In this document: positions 31,674 through 39,400 of the stretch, one piece after another
Numbering within the stretch: position 1 is the first letter of the stretch
How the letters are laid out: each line of letters begins with the position of its first letter
From: Actinomycetes bacterium
GTDB taxonomy: Bacteria; Actinomycetota; Acidimicrobiia; Acidimicrobiales; Palsa-688
NCBI GenBank assembly: GCA_021808665.1
Contig: JAKBBA010000015.1
Coordinates: 1-64,000, forward strand
Direction: 5' to 3'
DNA length: 64,000 bases
Notes under the pieces: generated by a model
What the model was told of the DNA's origin: nothing
Database searches by the model: none
The model's input: the letters and a program-made list of their open reading frames with translations, nothing else
Made by a program: the position numbers and the translations under genes

Positions 31674-32519
31674 TTACGTGTCGAGATACGTGGGCGGCCG
31701 GCGTTCGTGGAAGGCGTGCAGGGCTTCGAGATGGTCCGCCGTCTGGGAAACCATGATCTGGGTCCGATTCTCCAGGTCCATCGCGGCCTGTTGGCCCGGT
31801 ATCTCTAGCGCCGACCACATGACCTCCTTCGTCATGTGGATGCCCATCGGGGTATTGCGCATCACCAAGGCGGCTTCCTCCAAGGCGCGCTCGACGAGAA
31901 CGTCGTCTGGTACCACCTCTACGACGAGTCCTATCCGGGCGGCCTCCTCGGCGTCGAAGATCCGTCCGGTGAGCATTAGCTCGTGAGCCCGTCCAGCTCC
32001 TACTAGGCGTGGAAGCAGCCAGGACGTGCCGATGTCGCACGCCGACAGTCCGATCCGAACGAAGGCGGCGTTGAACCTAGCGGAAGCCCCGGCCAGGCGG
32101 ATGTCGGATCCGAGCACTAACGCGAAGCCGCCGCCGGCGGCCGGGCCGTTTACCGCAGCGATGACAGGCTGGGGGAGTCCACGCAGCCGCGGTATGAGCG
32201 CGGCGATGTGCTGTTGGGTCGCGAACCCGCGCTGTATCGGGCCCCGCTCTTCGTGGCCCGGCACGGTACCGTAGCCGGTGAGGTCAAGGCCGGCGCAGAA
32301 GCCGCGGCCAGCTCCGGTCAGTATGACAACTCGGCAGTCGCGGTCAGTGGCGGTGGAGGATAAGACGGTGTGTAGCCGATCAACCAACGTCACGTTCATC
32401 GCATTGAGCTTTGACGGTCTATTAAGTGTTATCTGGCGGACTCCCGGAGCTGGAGTCGACACCACGACCTCCCCGGGGTCATCGGCGCTCCTGGCATCGG
32501 AGTCTTCGGCAGCTGTCAT
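31674..32519 (-). CDS. enoyl-CoA hydratase/isomerase family protein
   Basis: A 281-residue crotonase-fold protein. The oxyanion-hole segments are GRGFCAGLDLTGYG and NGPAAGGGFALVLGSDIRLA, and ACDIGTSWLLPRLVGAGRAH holds the second half of the active site. There is no clear catalytic Glu pair of classical hydratases (the position before GTS is Asp-Ile), so isomerase or other crotonase chemistry is possible. The ATG at 32519 has GGAGG four bases upstream, which decides it over a 21-residue longer reading that overlaps the upstream SDR. It lies 40 bases downstream of the SDR gene in the same direction, and the pair may act in acyl-CoA or side-chain degradation. Confidence 0.85.
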   Translation of the reverse strand: MTAAEDSDARSADDPGEVVVSTPAPGVRQITLNRPSKLNAMNVTLVDRLHTVLSSTATDRDCRVVILTGAGRGFCAGLDLTGYGTVPGHEERGPIQRGFATQQHIAALIPRLRGLPQPVIAAVNGPAAGGGFALVLGSDIRLAGASARFNAAFVRIGLSACDIGTSWLLPRLVGAGRAHELMLTGRIFDAEEAARIGLVVEVVPDDVLVERALEEAALVMRNTPMGIHMTKEVMWSALEIPGQQAAMDLENRTQIMVSQTADHLEALHAFHERRPPTYLDT

Positions 32520-32559
32520 CTGGCCTCCAAGGCTTAGGTGCTCATCACGGGTGGCTAGC

Positions 32560-33342
32560 TCAGCGGGATCCTTGCCCGTCATCGACTTTGACGACGGTCC
32601 CGGTCACGAACTCCGACTCCGGCGCCACCAGGTACAAGAGGGTGCTGTCGAGCTGTGCGGGGTCCCCGATCCTCTTGCGGGGCAGTTGGTCGGTGAAATC
32701 GCCGATCCGTTCGATCATCCCGTCCATCATCTCAGAGCGAAAAGCGCCAGGTGCTATGCCATTGACGTTTATCCCGTAGCGCGCCCATTCTACTGCGAGG
32801 GCCTCGGTCATCCTGTTGAGTGCCGCTTTTGTGATGGAGTACAGGGCCGCACCGTTACCGGCGTAGTGGAAGGCGCCCATGGAGGAGATGTTCACGATGC
32901 GACCCGGGACGCCGGCGGCGATGAGGCGGCGGGCTACCTCACAGGACAAGATGTACGGTCCGCGCAGGTTCGTGTCGATTACCGAGTCGATTAGTTCCAA
33001 GGACATCTTGTGAGCCCGCTGCGCGTCCGGGATGCCGGCGTTGTTCACCAGGATCGTGACAGTCCCGAAAGCAGCTTCTGCTGAGTCCACGGCGCCGACG
33101 ATCTGATTAGCGTCGACAATGTCTAGTACTACTGGGATGCAGGACCCGCCGGCCCCTGCGATCTCGGCGGTGACCGAGTCCAAACGGTCCGCGCGTCGGC
33201 CAGCGACAACCACGCTTGCTCCTGCCGCGGCGAGCGCTCGGGCGAAGCGCCTGCCGAGCCCGGAAGACGCTCCGGTGACCAACGCGACCTGACCGTCCAA
33301 ACGGCTGCCGGCATTGGGGAGTGGAAAGGATTGCGTCGTCAT
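32560..33342 (-). CDS. SDR family oxidoreductase
   Basis: A 260-residue classical short-chain dehydrogenase. It has VTGASSGLGRR (cofactor glycines), AGRRADRL after strand 2 (favouring NADP), LVNNAG, NISSMGAFHYA with the catalytic Ser, and YSITK with Tyr and Lys thirteen residues later. The C-terminus FVTGTVVKVDDGQ is typical. Length is normal. It is probably co-transcribed with the enoyl-CoA hydratase gene 40 bases downstream, which suggests oxidation of a 3-hydroxyacyl or related intermediate. The specific substrate cannot be named. Confidence 0.87.
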   Translation of the reverse strand: MTTQSFPLPNAGSRLDGQVALVTGASSGLGRRFARALAAAGASVVVAGRRADRLDSVTAEIAGAGGSCIPVVLDIVDANQIVGAVDSAEAAFGTVTILVNNAGIPDAQRAHKMSLELIDSVIDTNLRGPYILSCEVARRLIAAGVPGRIVNISSMGAFHYAGNGAALYSITKAALNRMTEALAVEWARYGINVNGIAPGAFRSEMMDGMIERIGDFTDQLPRKRIGDPAQLDSTLLYLVAPESEFVTGTVVKVDDGQGSR

Positions 33343-33597
33343 CGTCAGCTGTTTCGGTCCACTTCGACCTTAACATCACCCGGCTTCGCCTGCGGGTGAC
33401 ATCGCGCTGGGGCGCACGTCGCTGCCCGCGGTGGAGGTGTCATGGCGCATAGTCGCCGCTCGTAAAGCTGGGTATTCGGCGTCGTGGACAGGACCCTACT
33501 TCGAAGCGGTGATAGGAGTGCCCGACGCCGACTCGGCTGGATGGTGCCCGTGGATTGGTAGCCGCCAACCCCTGGCGAATGCCCCAGGTACTTTTGT

Positions 33598-34245
33598 CTA
33601 AGGGATCCCCGTCCAGGCGTCCGTCGGCGTCATCGGAGGATGGGACATCGAGCGGGGCGCCACGCGCGACGTCCAAGGGGCCCGGGAGACGAAGACGGCG
33701 CCCATGTCGGTCAGTTCCCCAGTCGCCCACAGTGACGGCCATCGCCGGCCGAGAGTGAGCGCAGCACCGGTGAGCGTCAGCTTCGACCCGATCCGTCTGC
33801 GGCGCATGTGGGCCGCGACGTAGACCTGGTGCACTTGCCCTGTCTCGGTCCACCACCGTAGTGCGCCGACCTGTTCGCGTAGGTCGACACCTCTCGCGTC
33901 GGCGTCGTCGATCGACACGATCGAACCGTCGGGCCATTCGGGTGTCGCGAAGGCTAGAAGGTTGGTGGCCGGGGGGTCGGCTCCTTGCTCGCTCTCTTCG
34001 ACGTACCACAGGTCGATCCCACCCTGCTGGAATGCCGGATCGACCACGCATGACGTCATCTCCCCGTCGGCGGTGTACTCGCCGCGATAAAGGACCGTTC
34101 CCGGCTCCTCGGAAACGGTCGTATCGATCACGTGACGGTACGGGTGCGCATCACCCAAGACGCACGCGATGGCCGTGGCGCCTTCGGGAAGGGCTCGGCG
34201 CGCGAACCAGACCGGCATCCCCGATGTCGGGTCGAAGCCCGTCAC
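33598..34245 (-). CDS. hypothetical protein with GNAT-like motif
   Basis: A 215-residue protein. The middle resembles a GNAT acetyltransferase: QVHQVYVAAHMRRRRIGSKL looks like strand 4 plus the acetyl-CoA pyrophosphate loop (Arg-Arg-Ile-Gly-Ser), followed by LTLTGAALTLG and WPSLWATGELTDMG. The N-terminal 100 residues (AIACVLGDAHPYRHVIDTTV) match nothing I know. The start overlaps the stop of the preceding surface-protein gene by about four bases, suggesting translational coupling. The last 30 residues are Pro/Ser/Arg-rich and may be divergent. The GNAT call is tentative. Confidence 0.5.
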   Translation of the reverse strand: MTGFDPTSGMPVWFARRALPEGATAIACVLGDAHPYRHVIDTTVSEEPGTVLYRGEYTADGEMTSCVVDPAFQQGGIDLWYVEESEQGADPPATNLLAFATPEWPDGSIVSIDDADARGVDLREQVGALRWWTETGQVHQVYVAAHMRRRRIGSKLTLTGAALTLGRRWPSLWATGELTDMGAVFVSRAPWTSRVAPRSMSHPPMTPTDAWTGIP

Positions 34246-35528
34246 GGCCGGCGGAAGTGCCGACCTTTTCGGCTCCGGCGCCGGCTGGCTACGACGAGCC
34301 CAGAGCCCGCAACGATAAATGCTGCTGCGCCCTCCACGCTGCGCCTGGCGTCAATGCCTGTCTGTGCAAGCTGGGTGGTGGTCGGAGCTGCCGTTGAAGG
34401 GGTGGTCGTCACGGGGACCGTCGTGGTGGTGGGCGGCGGTGTCGGGGCTAGTACGAGCGCCAAAGGTACGGGGGTCTGCGCGGCGGTCGATATCTGGAGG
34501 CCGGTTTGGCCCGATCCGCTCACGGGCGAGGGTACGACGACGGTCGTCGAGGCTCCCTGGTAGCCGGCTGGCGGGGTTGCGACCAGTTGGACGGTCGTGC
34601 CGGGAAGGTAGATGCCGGGGAATGCAGCCGACCCGTTAGTTCCCGTCGTCACCGTAAACGGCAGTCCCCCTGTCAGGGGCGACGTCGACAGGTTGCTCTT
34701 GCCGCCGACCTGCGGGCAGGCGTCGGCGGGGGCACCGGCGGGCGGGGTGCAGGTCAACGTCACGGGAACTCCCGACAGCGTCTTTCCGGTGGAATCGGTG
34801 ACGGTGACGGTGAGCTCCCTGAAGATGCCGATGTAATTGAACCAGGTAACTTGGCTATAGGAGGGGCGTTCCCCGGATTCGAATGCGCAATGGTCCTGGC
34901 CCTGGGTGTTAGCAGGCTGGCACTGGCTGATCGAGGTGGGGATCGGCACGGGCTGGCTCGGGTCGTGGACGAAGCCCTGCGGAGAAGCGCTCACTGCGAA
35001 GTCGTAAGTCTCGGGGGACGATCCCATGGGAAACTCGTAGCCGTTGTCTGTGTCGGTCTCGCAGTAGACGTTGGGCTGTGAGTTAGCGGCGAGTGCCGTC
35101 CCGGGGGTGCAAGTTGGCTGCGGTTCCGTCACGACCGACAGCGTTGGCTGTCCGGTAGCGGGCGTGGCGTCGATCGAGAAGCCGCTCAGATCAGGCTGAT
35201 CGGCGGCTCCGAACACCGGGTAAAGGCCAGGCTCTCCCGGCGCGATCTGCACGCCGAGCTTCGGGTTGCCGTAGTAGGCGGCCGGGTTCTGGCCCTTCGC
35301 CCGCAGGGTGGAGGTGTGGGAGGCCGTGGTGGGCGTCGGCGAGGCCGTGGTGGACGTGGTCGATGTCGGCGCTGCGGTAGCTGCCGGTGACGGGGACGTC
35401 GTGGTGGCCGTCGAGGTCGGGACCGTCGTCTCGGCGCCCGCTACGGTCGCTCCGGACAGGGCTACTGCCGCCGAAGCCATTGTTACAGCGGCCGCAACCT
35501 TCGTCAATGTCATGGAGAAGTATGACAT
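34242..35528 (-). CDS. secreted LAxTG cell-wall-anchored surface protein with SpaA-like domain
   Basis: A 428-residue exported protein. The N-terminus (MSYFSMTLTKVAAAV, then a hydrophobic stretch ending ATVAGAE) is a signal peptide, followed by a Thr/Ser/Ala/Pro-rich stalk. A middle domain near residues 250-335 (SGVPVTLTCTPPAGAPADAC and YLPGTTVQLVATPPAGYQG) has the look of a SpaA/prealbumin-like beta domain. After a second Thr-rich stalk comes LAQTG near residue 387, a hydrophobic helix and an Arg/Lys-rich tail, the layout of a class E sortase substrate. The ATG at 35528 fits the signal peptide; a 58-residue longer reading would bury it. No sortase gene is in the window. Its function on the surface is unknown. 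Confidence 0.75.
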   Translation of the reverse strand: MSYFSMTLTKVAAAVTMASAAVALSGATVAGAETTVPTSTATTTSPSPAATAAPTSTTSTTASPTPTTASHTSTLRAKGQNPAAYYGNPKLGVQIAPGEPGLYPVFGAADQPDLSGFSIDATPATGQPTLSVVTEPQPTCTPGTALAANSQPNVYCETDTDNGYEFPMGSSPETYDFAVSASPQGFVHDPSQPVPIPTSISQCQPANTQGQDHCAFESGERPSYSQVTWFNYIGIFRELTVTVTDSTGKTLSGVPVTLTCTPPAGAPADACPQVGGKSNLSTSPLTGGLPFTVTTGTNGSAAFPGIYLPGTTVQLVATPPAGYQGASTTVVVPSPVSGSGQTGLQISTAAQTPVPLALVLAPTPPPTTTTVPVTTTPSTAAPTTTQLAQTGIDARRSVEGAAAFIVAGSGLVVASRRRSRKGRHFRRP

Positions 35529-35610
35529 AAAGCGGGGTGCCGGCGCGGCTTCGCCAGGCGCTTCGGGCAGCGGCGCCCCGGGCCGGCCCTGGCCTCGACC
35601 GGCCCGGCGG

Positions 35611-37209
35611 CTACCTCTTGGCTCCGTGGATGAGTTGGCCGACGCTCGCCGACACGGCCGCTCCGATGGAGCTGCCGGTGCTGCTGGCGTTCTGCCGAGC
35701 ATTCTGGACGGTAGACGCTACGACAGAACCGGAGGATGCATGTGTCGTGGCGGTGGTCGGCCCTGTCGTGGCGGTGGTCGGCCCTGTCGTGGCGGTGGTC
35801 GGCCCTGTCGTGGCGGTGGTCGGCCCTGTCGTGGCGGTGGTCGGCCCTGTCGTGGTGGCGGGCGCTGTGGTCGTCGGCGCTGTGGTCGCCGGCGCTGTCG
35901 TGGTGGTGGTAGCAGGCGCCATGGTTGTAGGCGCGGTGGTGGTAGCTGGGCTCGCAGCGGGAGCTGACCTCGGACTGTAGCGGGCAGACGGTGCTGGCTT
36001 CGTCTGTATCGTGGGGCCGAAGCGATTCGCCGCGAGTTGGACCTGCACAGTGTGGGCGGGTTGGGTGTTCGCGGCTGCCCCGACTGTGGCCGTGACAGCG
36101 CCGACCGCCCCGGCGCTGACAGCGCTGGCGAGGATGGCGCTGCGTCCTGCGGACATCGCTACCACCGACAGACCGCCCGGCGAGGTGGTCCAGCCGAAGA
36201 ACGGAAGCTGAGCCAGCCAAGACAGGGGACCGCTGACCACGCTCAGGCGTTTGACCGACACCGCCATCATCGCCCTGACCACCTGGGGGTCGAAGTGGCT
36301 TCCCGAGCACCGGGCGAGCTCGGCTCGTGCCTGGGCTGCCGGCATCGCCTTCTTGTAGGAACGGACAGCGGTCATGACCTCAAAGGCATCGGCGACGGCG
36401 ACGATCCGGCCTGAAAGGGTTATCTGCTGGCCGGCAAGGCAGTTGGGGTACCCCGTGCCGTCCCAGCGTTCATGGTGCTCCCACGCGGCTGCGGCCCAAG
36501 GGCCGAGCCATCCTGACAGCGGCTCAAGGAGGGCCTTGGCCGCGCCTGGATGGTTCTGCAGGATCGCCCACTCCTCGGGGTCGGGCTTTCCCGGCTTGTT
36601 CAAGATCGTGGCCGGGACGGCCATCTTGCCCACGTCGTGGAGCAACGCGCCCCACTGCAGCTTCTGGCGATCCTCGGCGCTCAGGCCCATCTCCTCGCCG
36701 AGCAGGTCGGCGTAGGCTCGCACTCTCTCGCTGTGACCCCGGGTGCGACGGTCATGGGTTCGAAGAGCGCTTACCAAGGCGACCATCTCGGCTGCTACTT
36801 CGCTCATCGTCGCGCCGTCGGGCGTCGACTCGGCGCTAGCGACCAGTCGGGACTGCATCTTGGACAGAGCCCCGGATCTCATTGCGACCCTAAAGCGCGA
36901 GGGCGCCTGGTCGGGGAACACGAGGGACATTCGAAGCAACACCGCCACGGGAGCGAGGCGTCGCGTCTGGCGTTCCACGGCCCAAGCTGCGACGCTGGAA
37001 AGGACACCGACGACCACGAAACGGGCGATACCTGCACCCCAGCTGTAGGCAGATGGGACAATCACGTTGGCGGTCATGCCGACCGCGAAGCCAATCCCGA
37101 CCGGTATCAGCACGACCAGAGCCGACACGGCGAACGCTAAGAGAGGCCTGTGCTCCCAACGGTCGAGGCCAGCTCCGGCGTTCCTGGGAGGCGCCTTCAC
37201 ATTCTCCAC
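35611..37209 (-). CDS. membrane-associated HD-GYP domain protein with Thr-rich tail
   Basis: A 532-residue protein. Two N-terminal membrane segments (LLAFAVSALVVLIPVGIGFA; FVVVGVLSSVAAWAV) precede a cytoplasmic HD-GYP phosphodiesterase domain. That domain shows TRGHSERVRAYADLL, LLHDVGKMAVP with the HD pair, and HHERWDGTGYPNCLAG with the GYP-type motif. HD-GYP enzymes degrade cyclic di-GMP. A third hydrophobic segment (ILASAVSAGAVGAVTATVG, near residue 355) is followed by a Thr/Ala/Pro-rich tail with TTATTGP repeats, which would lie outside the cell. The start is a GTG. An exterior repetitive tail on an HD-GYP protein is unusual. The surface-protein gene lies 82 bases downstream in the same direction. 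Confidence 0.85.
   Translation of the reverse strand: MENVKAPPRNAGAGLDRWEHRPLLAFAVSALVVLIPVGIGFAVGMTANVIVPSAYSWGAGIARFVVVGVLSSVAAWAVERQTRRLAPVAVLLRMSLVFPDQAPSRFRVAMRSGALSKMQSRLVASAESTPDGATMSEVAAEMVALVSALRTHDRRTRGHSERVRAYADLLGEEMGLSAEDRQKLQWGALLHDVGKMAVPATILNKPGKPDPEEWAILQNHPGAAKALLEPLSGWLGPWAAAAWEHHERWDGTGYPNCLAGQQITLSGRIVAVADAFEVMTAVRSYKKAMPAAQARAELARCSGSHFDPQVVRAMMAVSVKRLSVVSGPLSWLAQLPFFGWTTSPGGLSVVAMSAGRSAILASAVSAGAVGAVTATVGAAANTQPAHTVQVQLAANRFGPTIQTKPAPSARYSPRSAPAASPATTTAPTTMAPATTTTTAPATTAPTTTAPATTTGPTTATTGPTTATTGPTTATTGPTTATTGPTTATTHASSGSVVASTVQNARQNASSTGSSIGAAVSASVGQLIHGAKR
35743..35847 (+). repeat. five tandem 21-bp units in the HD-GYP gene tail
   Basis: Five perfect head-to-tail copies of a 21-base unit beginning TGTCGTGGCGG, plus a partial sixth copy. 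On the coding (minus) strand they give repeated TTATTGP. Perfect identity indicates recent expansion and a probable length polymorphism in frame. Confidence 0.93.
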
Positions 37210-37324
37210 GTTCGTGTCATCGGGCAGCGAAACTGAGAGGGAAAGCGAAAAGCCGCTTAAAGCGTACTTTGCACCAGTTTTCTTCGCCGGGGTGTGTCGA
37301 CGCCGACCCTGGTCGTGGCGGGAG

Positions 37325-37720
37325 TCAGCGGGCTTTCGCTACCGTGGCGCACGCGGCGATGGACGCAGCGTGACCGGCGGACATCTCGACGCCGAGCCTT
37401 AAGAGCTCCGAAACTTTGGGGTCGTCCACCCGGTAATAGACGTAGCGGCCCTCACGCCTCGACGTCACGAGCCCGCACGACACGAGGCACGCCAGGTGGG
37501 CTGATACCCGCCCCTGCGAGAGGCCTACATGTTCGACGCACTCGTTACCCGTCCTCTCCGCGACCGCGCAGAACTCGAGGAGCGAAAGCCGGGAGGGGTC
37601 GCCCAACGCCCGGTAGAAGCGGGCCAGCAGGTCACGTCCGGCCGGGTCCGAAGGAACCGCCGGCAACCCGCGCAACTGGCCTTTCACTTCCCGGTCCTCG
37701 GCGCGTGGGCCCGCAGGCAT
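37325..37720 (-). CDS. ArsR/SmtB family regulator, CmtR-like metal sensor
   Basis: A 131-residue winged-helix repressor. RALGDPSRLSLLEFCAVAER opens the fold, and the recognition helix HVGLSQGRVSAHLACLVSCG carries Cys78 and Cys82. These sit as in HLACLRDCG of M. tuberculosis CmtR, the Cd/Pb sensor; the third CmtR ligand is a C-terminal Cys, and Cys124 (SIAACATV) could serve. The wing is REGRYVYYRV. The ATG at 37720 lies 38 bases after the lgt-like stop; a 21-residue longer reading overlaps that gene. No metal exporter is adjacent, so the target may be itself or the Lgt-like gene. Confidence 0.8.
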   Translation of the reverse strand: MPAGPRAEDREVKGQLRGLPAVPSDPAGRDLLARFYRALGDPSRLSLLEFCAVAERTGNECVEHVGLSQGRVSAHLACLVSCGLVTSRREGRYVYYRVDDPKVSELLRLGVEMSAGHAASIAACATVAKAR

Positions 37721-37757
37721 TCGCCGTCGGCAGTGGCTGATCGTGGCCTGGCGGCGC

Positions 37758-38585
37758 TCAAGCCGTGGTAGCCAGGCTTTCACCGTCGCCGGAAACCGGC
37801 GCGGCCGGCGTGTGGGAATCGCGGCGGCTACGCACCAAGAAGGCTGCTGCTAGGACCGCACCCAAGACGGCTAGGACCACTCCGGTCGCTTCGACGGCTA
37901 CATCCCCGCCGTTACCGGGCCGGGCGAGCCAGAAGTGCTCCTCGATGAAACGCCCGACGCCCCAGATCATTATCCCAACGGCCATGACCAAACCGCGCGG
38001 GCCGCCGTTTCGCTCGACGTAACGCTCGACTCGCCAAGCTATCAGCAGCATGACGAAGGTCATCGCCGACTGGAAGAGCGGGACGGGCAGGCGCTTGCCT
38101 ACCTGGTCGGCGTAGTACATGCCGTACCAGGCGTTCGTAGGGTGGCCGCCCCCGGCCACCATCAGCTGCGGGCCGAGCAGCCGTCCAATCGTCCAGGCTG
38201 CGAGGAGTACCGGCGTCACCAAGTCGGCGAGCTGAAGGCGGGGAATTTTGGGTCCGCGCTTGTAAGCGAGGTAGAAGCCGACTGGAACGCCGAGTATGAG
38301 ACCGCCGAAAGAGGAAAGGCCGCCGTTCCAAACCTGGATTATCTGGCCAGGGTTGTGCTCGTACTGCGTCGTCCAGTTGGCGACGACGTGCACGATCCTC
38401 GCTCCGATCAAAGCTGCGACCACGACCCAAACCGTCGTCGACGCAAGCCACTCGTCCGCCCAACCGTGGGCCCTCAGACGCCGGCTCAGGTAGCGGAAAG
38501 CGAACCAGAAAGTGATCGCCAGGCCCAGGCCGTAAGTGTGCAGCTGAAGCGGACCTATGTGGAACACGACGGGTATCGGCTTCAT
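37758..38585 (-). CDS. Lgt-like membrane protein (divergent prolipoprotein diacylglyceryl transferase)
   Basis: A 275-residue polytopic membrane protein with about seven hydrophobic segments and the Lgt start pattern PIPVVFHIGPLQLHTYGLGL. WNGGLSSFGGLILGV corresponds to the Lgt loop after helix 3. Lgt adds diacylglycerol to the lipobox Cys of prolipoproteins. However, the family signature GRxGNFxNxE is not present: the aligned stretch reads TIGRLLGPQLMVAGGG, followed by HPTNAWYGMYY. Key Asn and Glu residues therefore seem missing, and this may be a paralogue with another lipid-linked role. The C-terminal part has a GRFIEEHFW segment and a last helix. Confidence 0.7.
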   Translation of the reverse strand: MKPIPVVFHIGPLQLHTYGLGLAITFWFAFRYLSRRLRAHGWADEWLASTTVWVVVAALIGARIVHVVANWTTQYEHNPGQIIQVWNGGLSSFGGLILGVPVGFYLAYKRGPKIPRLQLADLVTPVLLAAWTIGRLLGPQLMVAGGGHPTNAWYGMYYADQVGKRLPVPLFQSAMTFVMLLIAWRVERYVERNGGPRGLVMAVGIMIWGVGRFIEEHFWLARPGNGGDVAVEATGVVLAVLGAVLAAAFLVRSRRDSHTPAAPVSGDGESLATTA

Positions 38586-38761
38586 TACCCCACCACCTCT
38601 TTCACGGTGTCGAGCCTATCTCGCCCGATTGACTTCGGCTAGGGCAGGAACGACAAAAAGGCGAAGGGCGCAATCGAAGGTATGAAGTCGAGCGGACCCG
38701 GGGGTCCTTTCGTATGCCTCAAGGGCCAAGAAGTGCTTCAATGATGCCTAGGAGGCAGGTC

Positions 38762-39340
38762 ATGGAACGTAGCATCCTCGACAGTCTGGTAGGGGTGCCG
38801 GCCTTGGTGGAGACCGGCCTTGTAGAAGCGACTGGCTTCGTGTCTAAGGGTGACGTCGGTGGGCTGGTCGTCGCTTGTGACGAGCAGACCTGGCGTGAGG
38901 CTGACGTGGATCGCGTGGTGGTGAGCGTCTTTGGAGCTGAAGCGCTCTACCGCTTCAGCGGGCGCTGCGAGCTGCGAAAAGGCGAGGTTGAGGTTCCGGC
39001 TGGCGTCAGCGTCGAGCGGGTTCAGCGCCGCAGCTGGCCCCGGCGTCGCCTCGACGTGGCGGCCACGCTGTGCCCCCTGGACGACACCCGGCGCGTCGCT
39101 GGGATACCAGGCCGGACGGTCGACTTAGGGCTAGGAGGCCTGTGCGTCGAGACTCTACGACCCCTGCAGGGGGACAAGGACCCGGTCGTGATCCTGACCC
39201 TTCCAGACGGCCACTCGATAGTCGCCCGGACTACAACCGTCGACGTCGAGGACCTGGGGGACGGATGGAGGTACCGTCTCGCCTTCGGTCACCTCGAGAC
39301 GCGCGACGCCAACTTGATCCTCGGCCTGGTAGCCGGCTAG
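38762..39340 (+). CDS. PilZ-domain protein (probable c-di-GMP binding)
   Basis: A 192-residue protein. The N-terminal half (VPALVETGLVEATGFVSKGD) looks like a YcgR-type flanking beta domain. The C-terminal half is PilZ: RRSWPRRRLDVAAT supplies the basic RxxxR motif and GIPGRTVDLGLGGLCVET supplies the second motif (usually DxSxxG; here the Ser is Gly). PilZ domains bind cyclic di-GMP and relay it to motility or envelope targets. The ATG at 38762 has AGGAGG six bases upstream, which excludes two earlier in-frame starts. Binding with the Ser-to-Gly change is plausible but unproven. Confidence 0.75.
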   Translation: MERSILDSLVGVPALVETGLVEATGFVSKGDVGGLVVACDEQTWREADVDRVVVSVFGAEALYRFSGRCELRKGEVEVPAGVSVERVQRRSWPRRRLDVAATLCPLDDTRRVAGIPGRTVDLGLGGLCVETLRPLQGDKDPVVILTLPDGHSIVARTTTVDVEDLGDGWRYRLAFGHLETRDANLILGLVAG

Positions 39341-39400
39341 CGCACCGGCCCCGGCCGGTGCTGTGGGTGGGCGGTTCCGCGACGGCATAGCCTTGGTCGG

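Noticed and set aside
33343..33597. A gene between the SDR and the GNAT-like gene
   Set aside because: Frames here are shadows with Arg/Pro-rich noise and no ribosome-binding site; I see nothing in this stretch.
35743..35847. 21-bp repeats as CRISPR or iterons
   Set aside because: They have no spacers and lie in frame inside the HD-GYP gene, coding TTATTGP.
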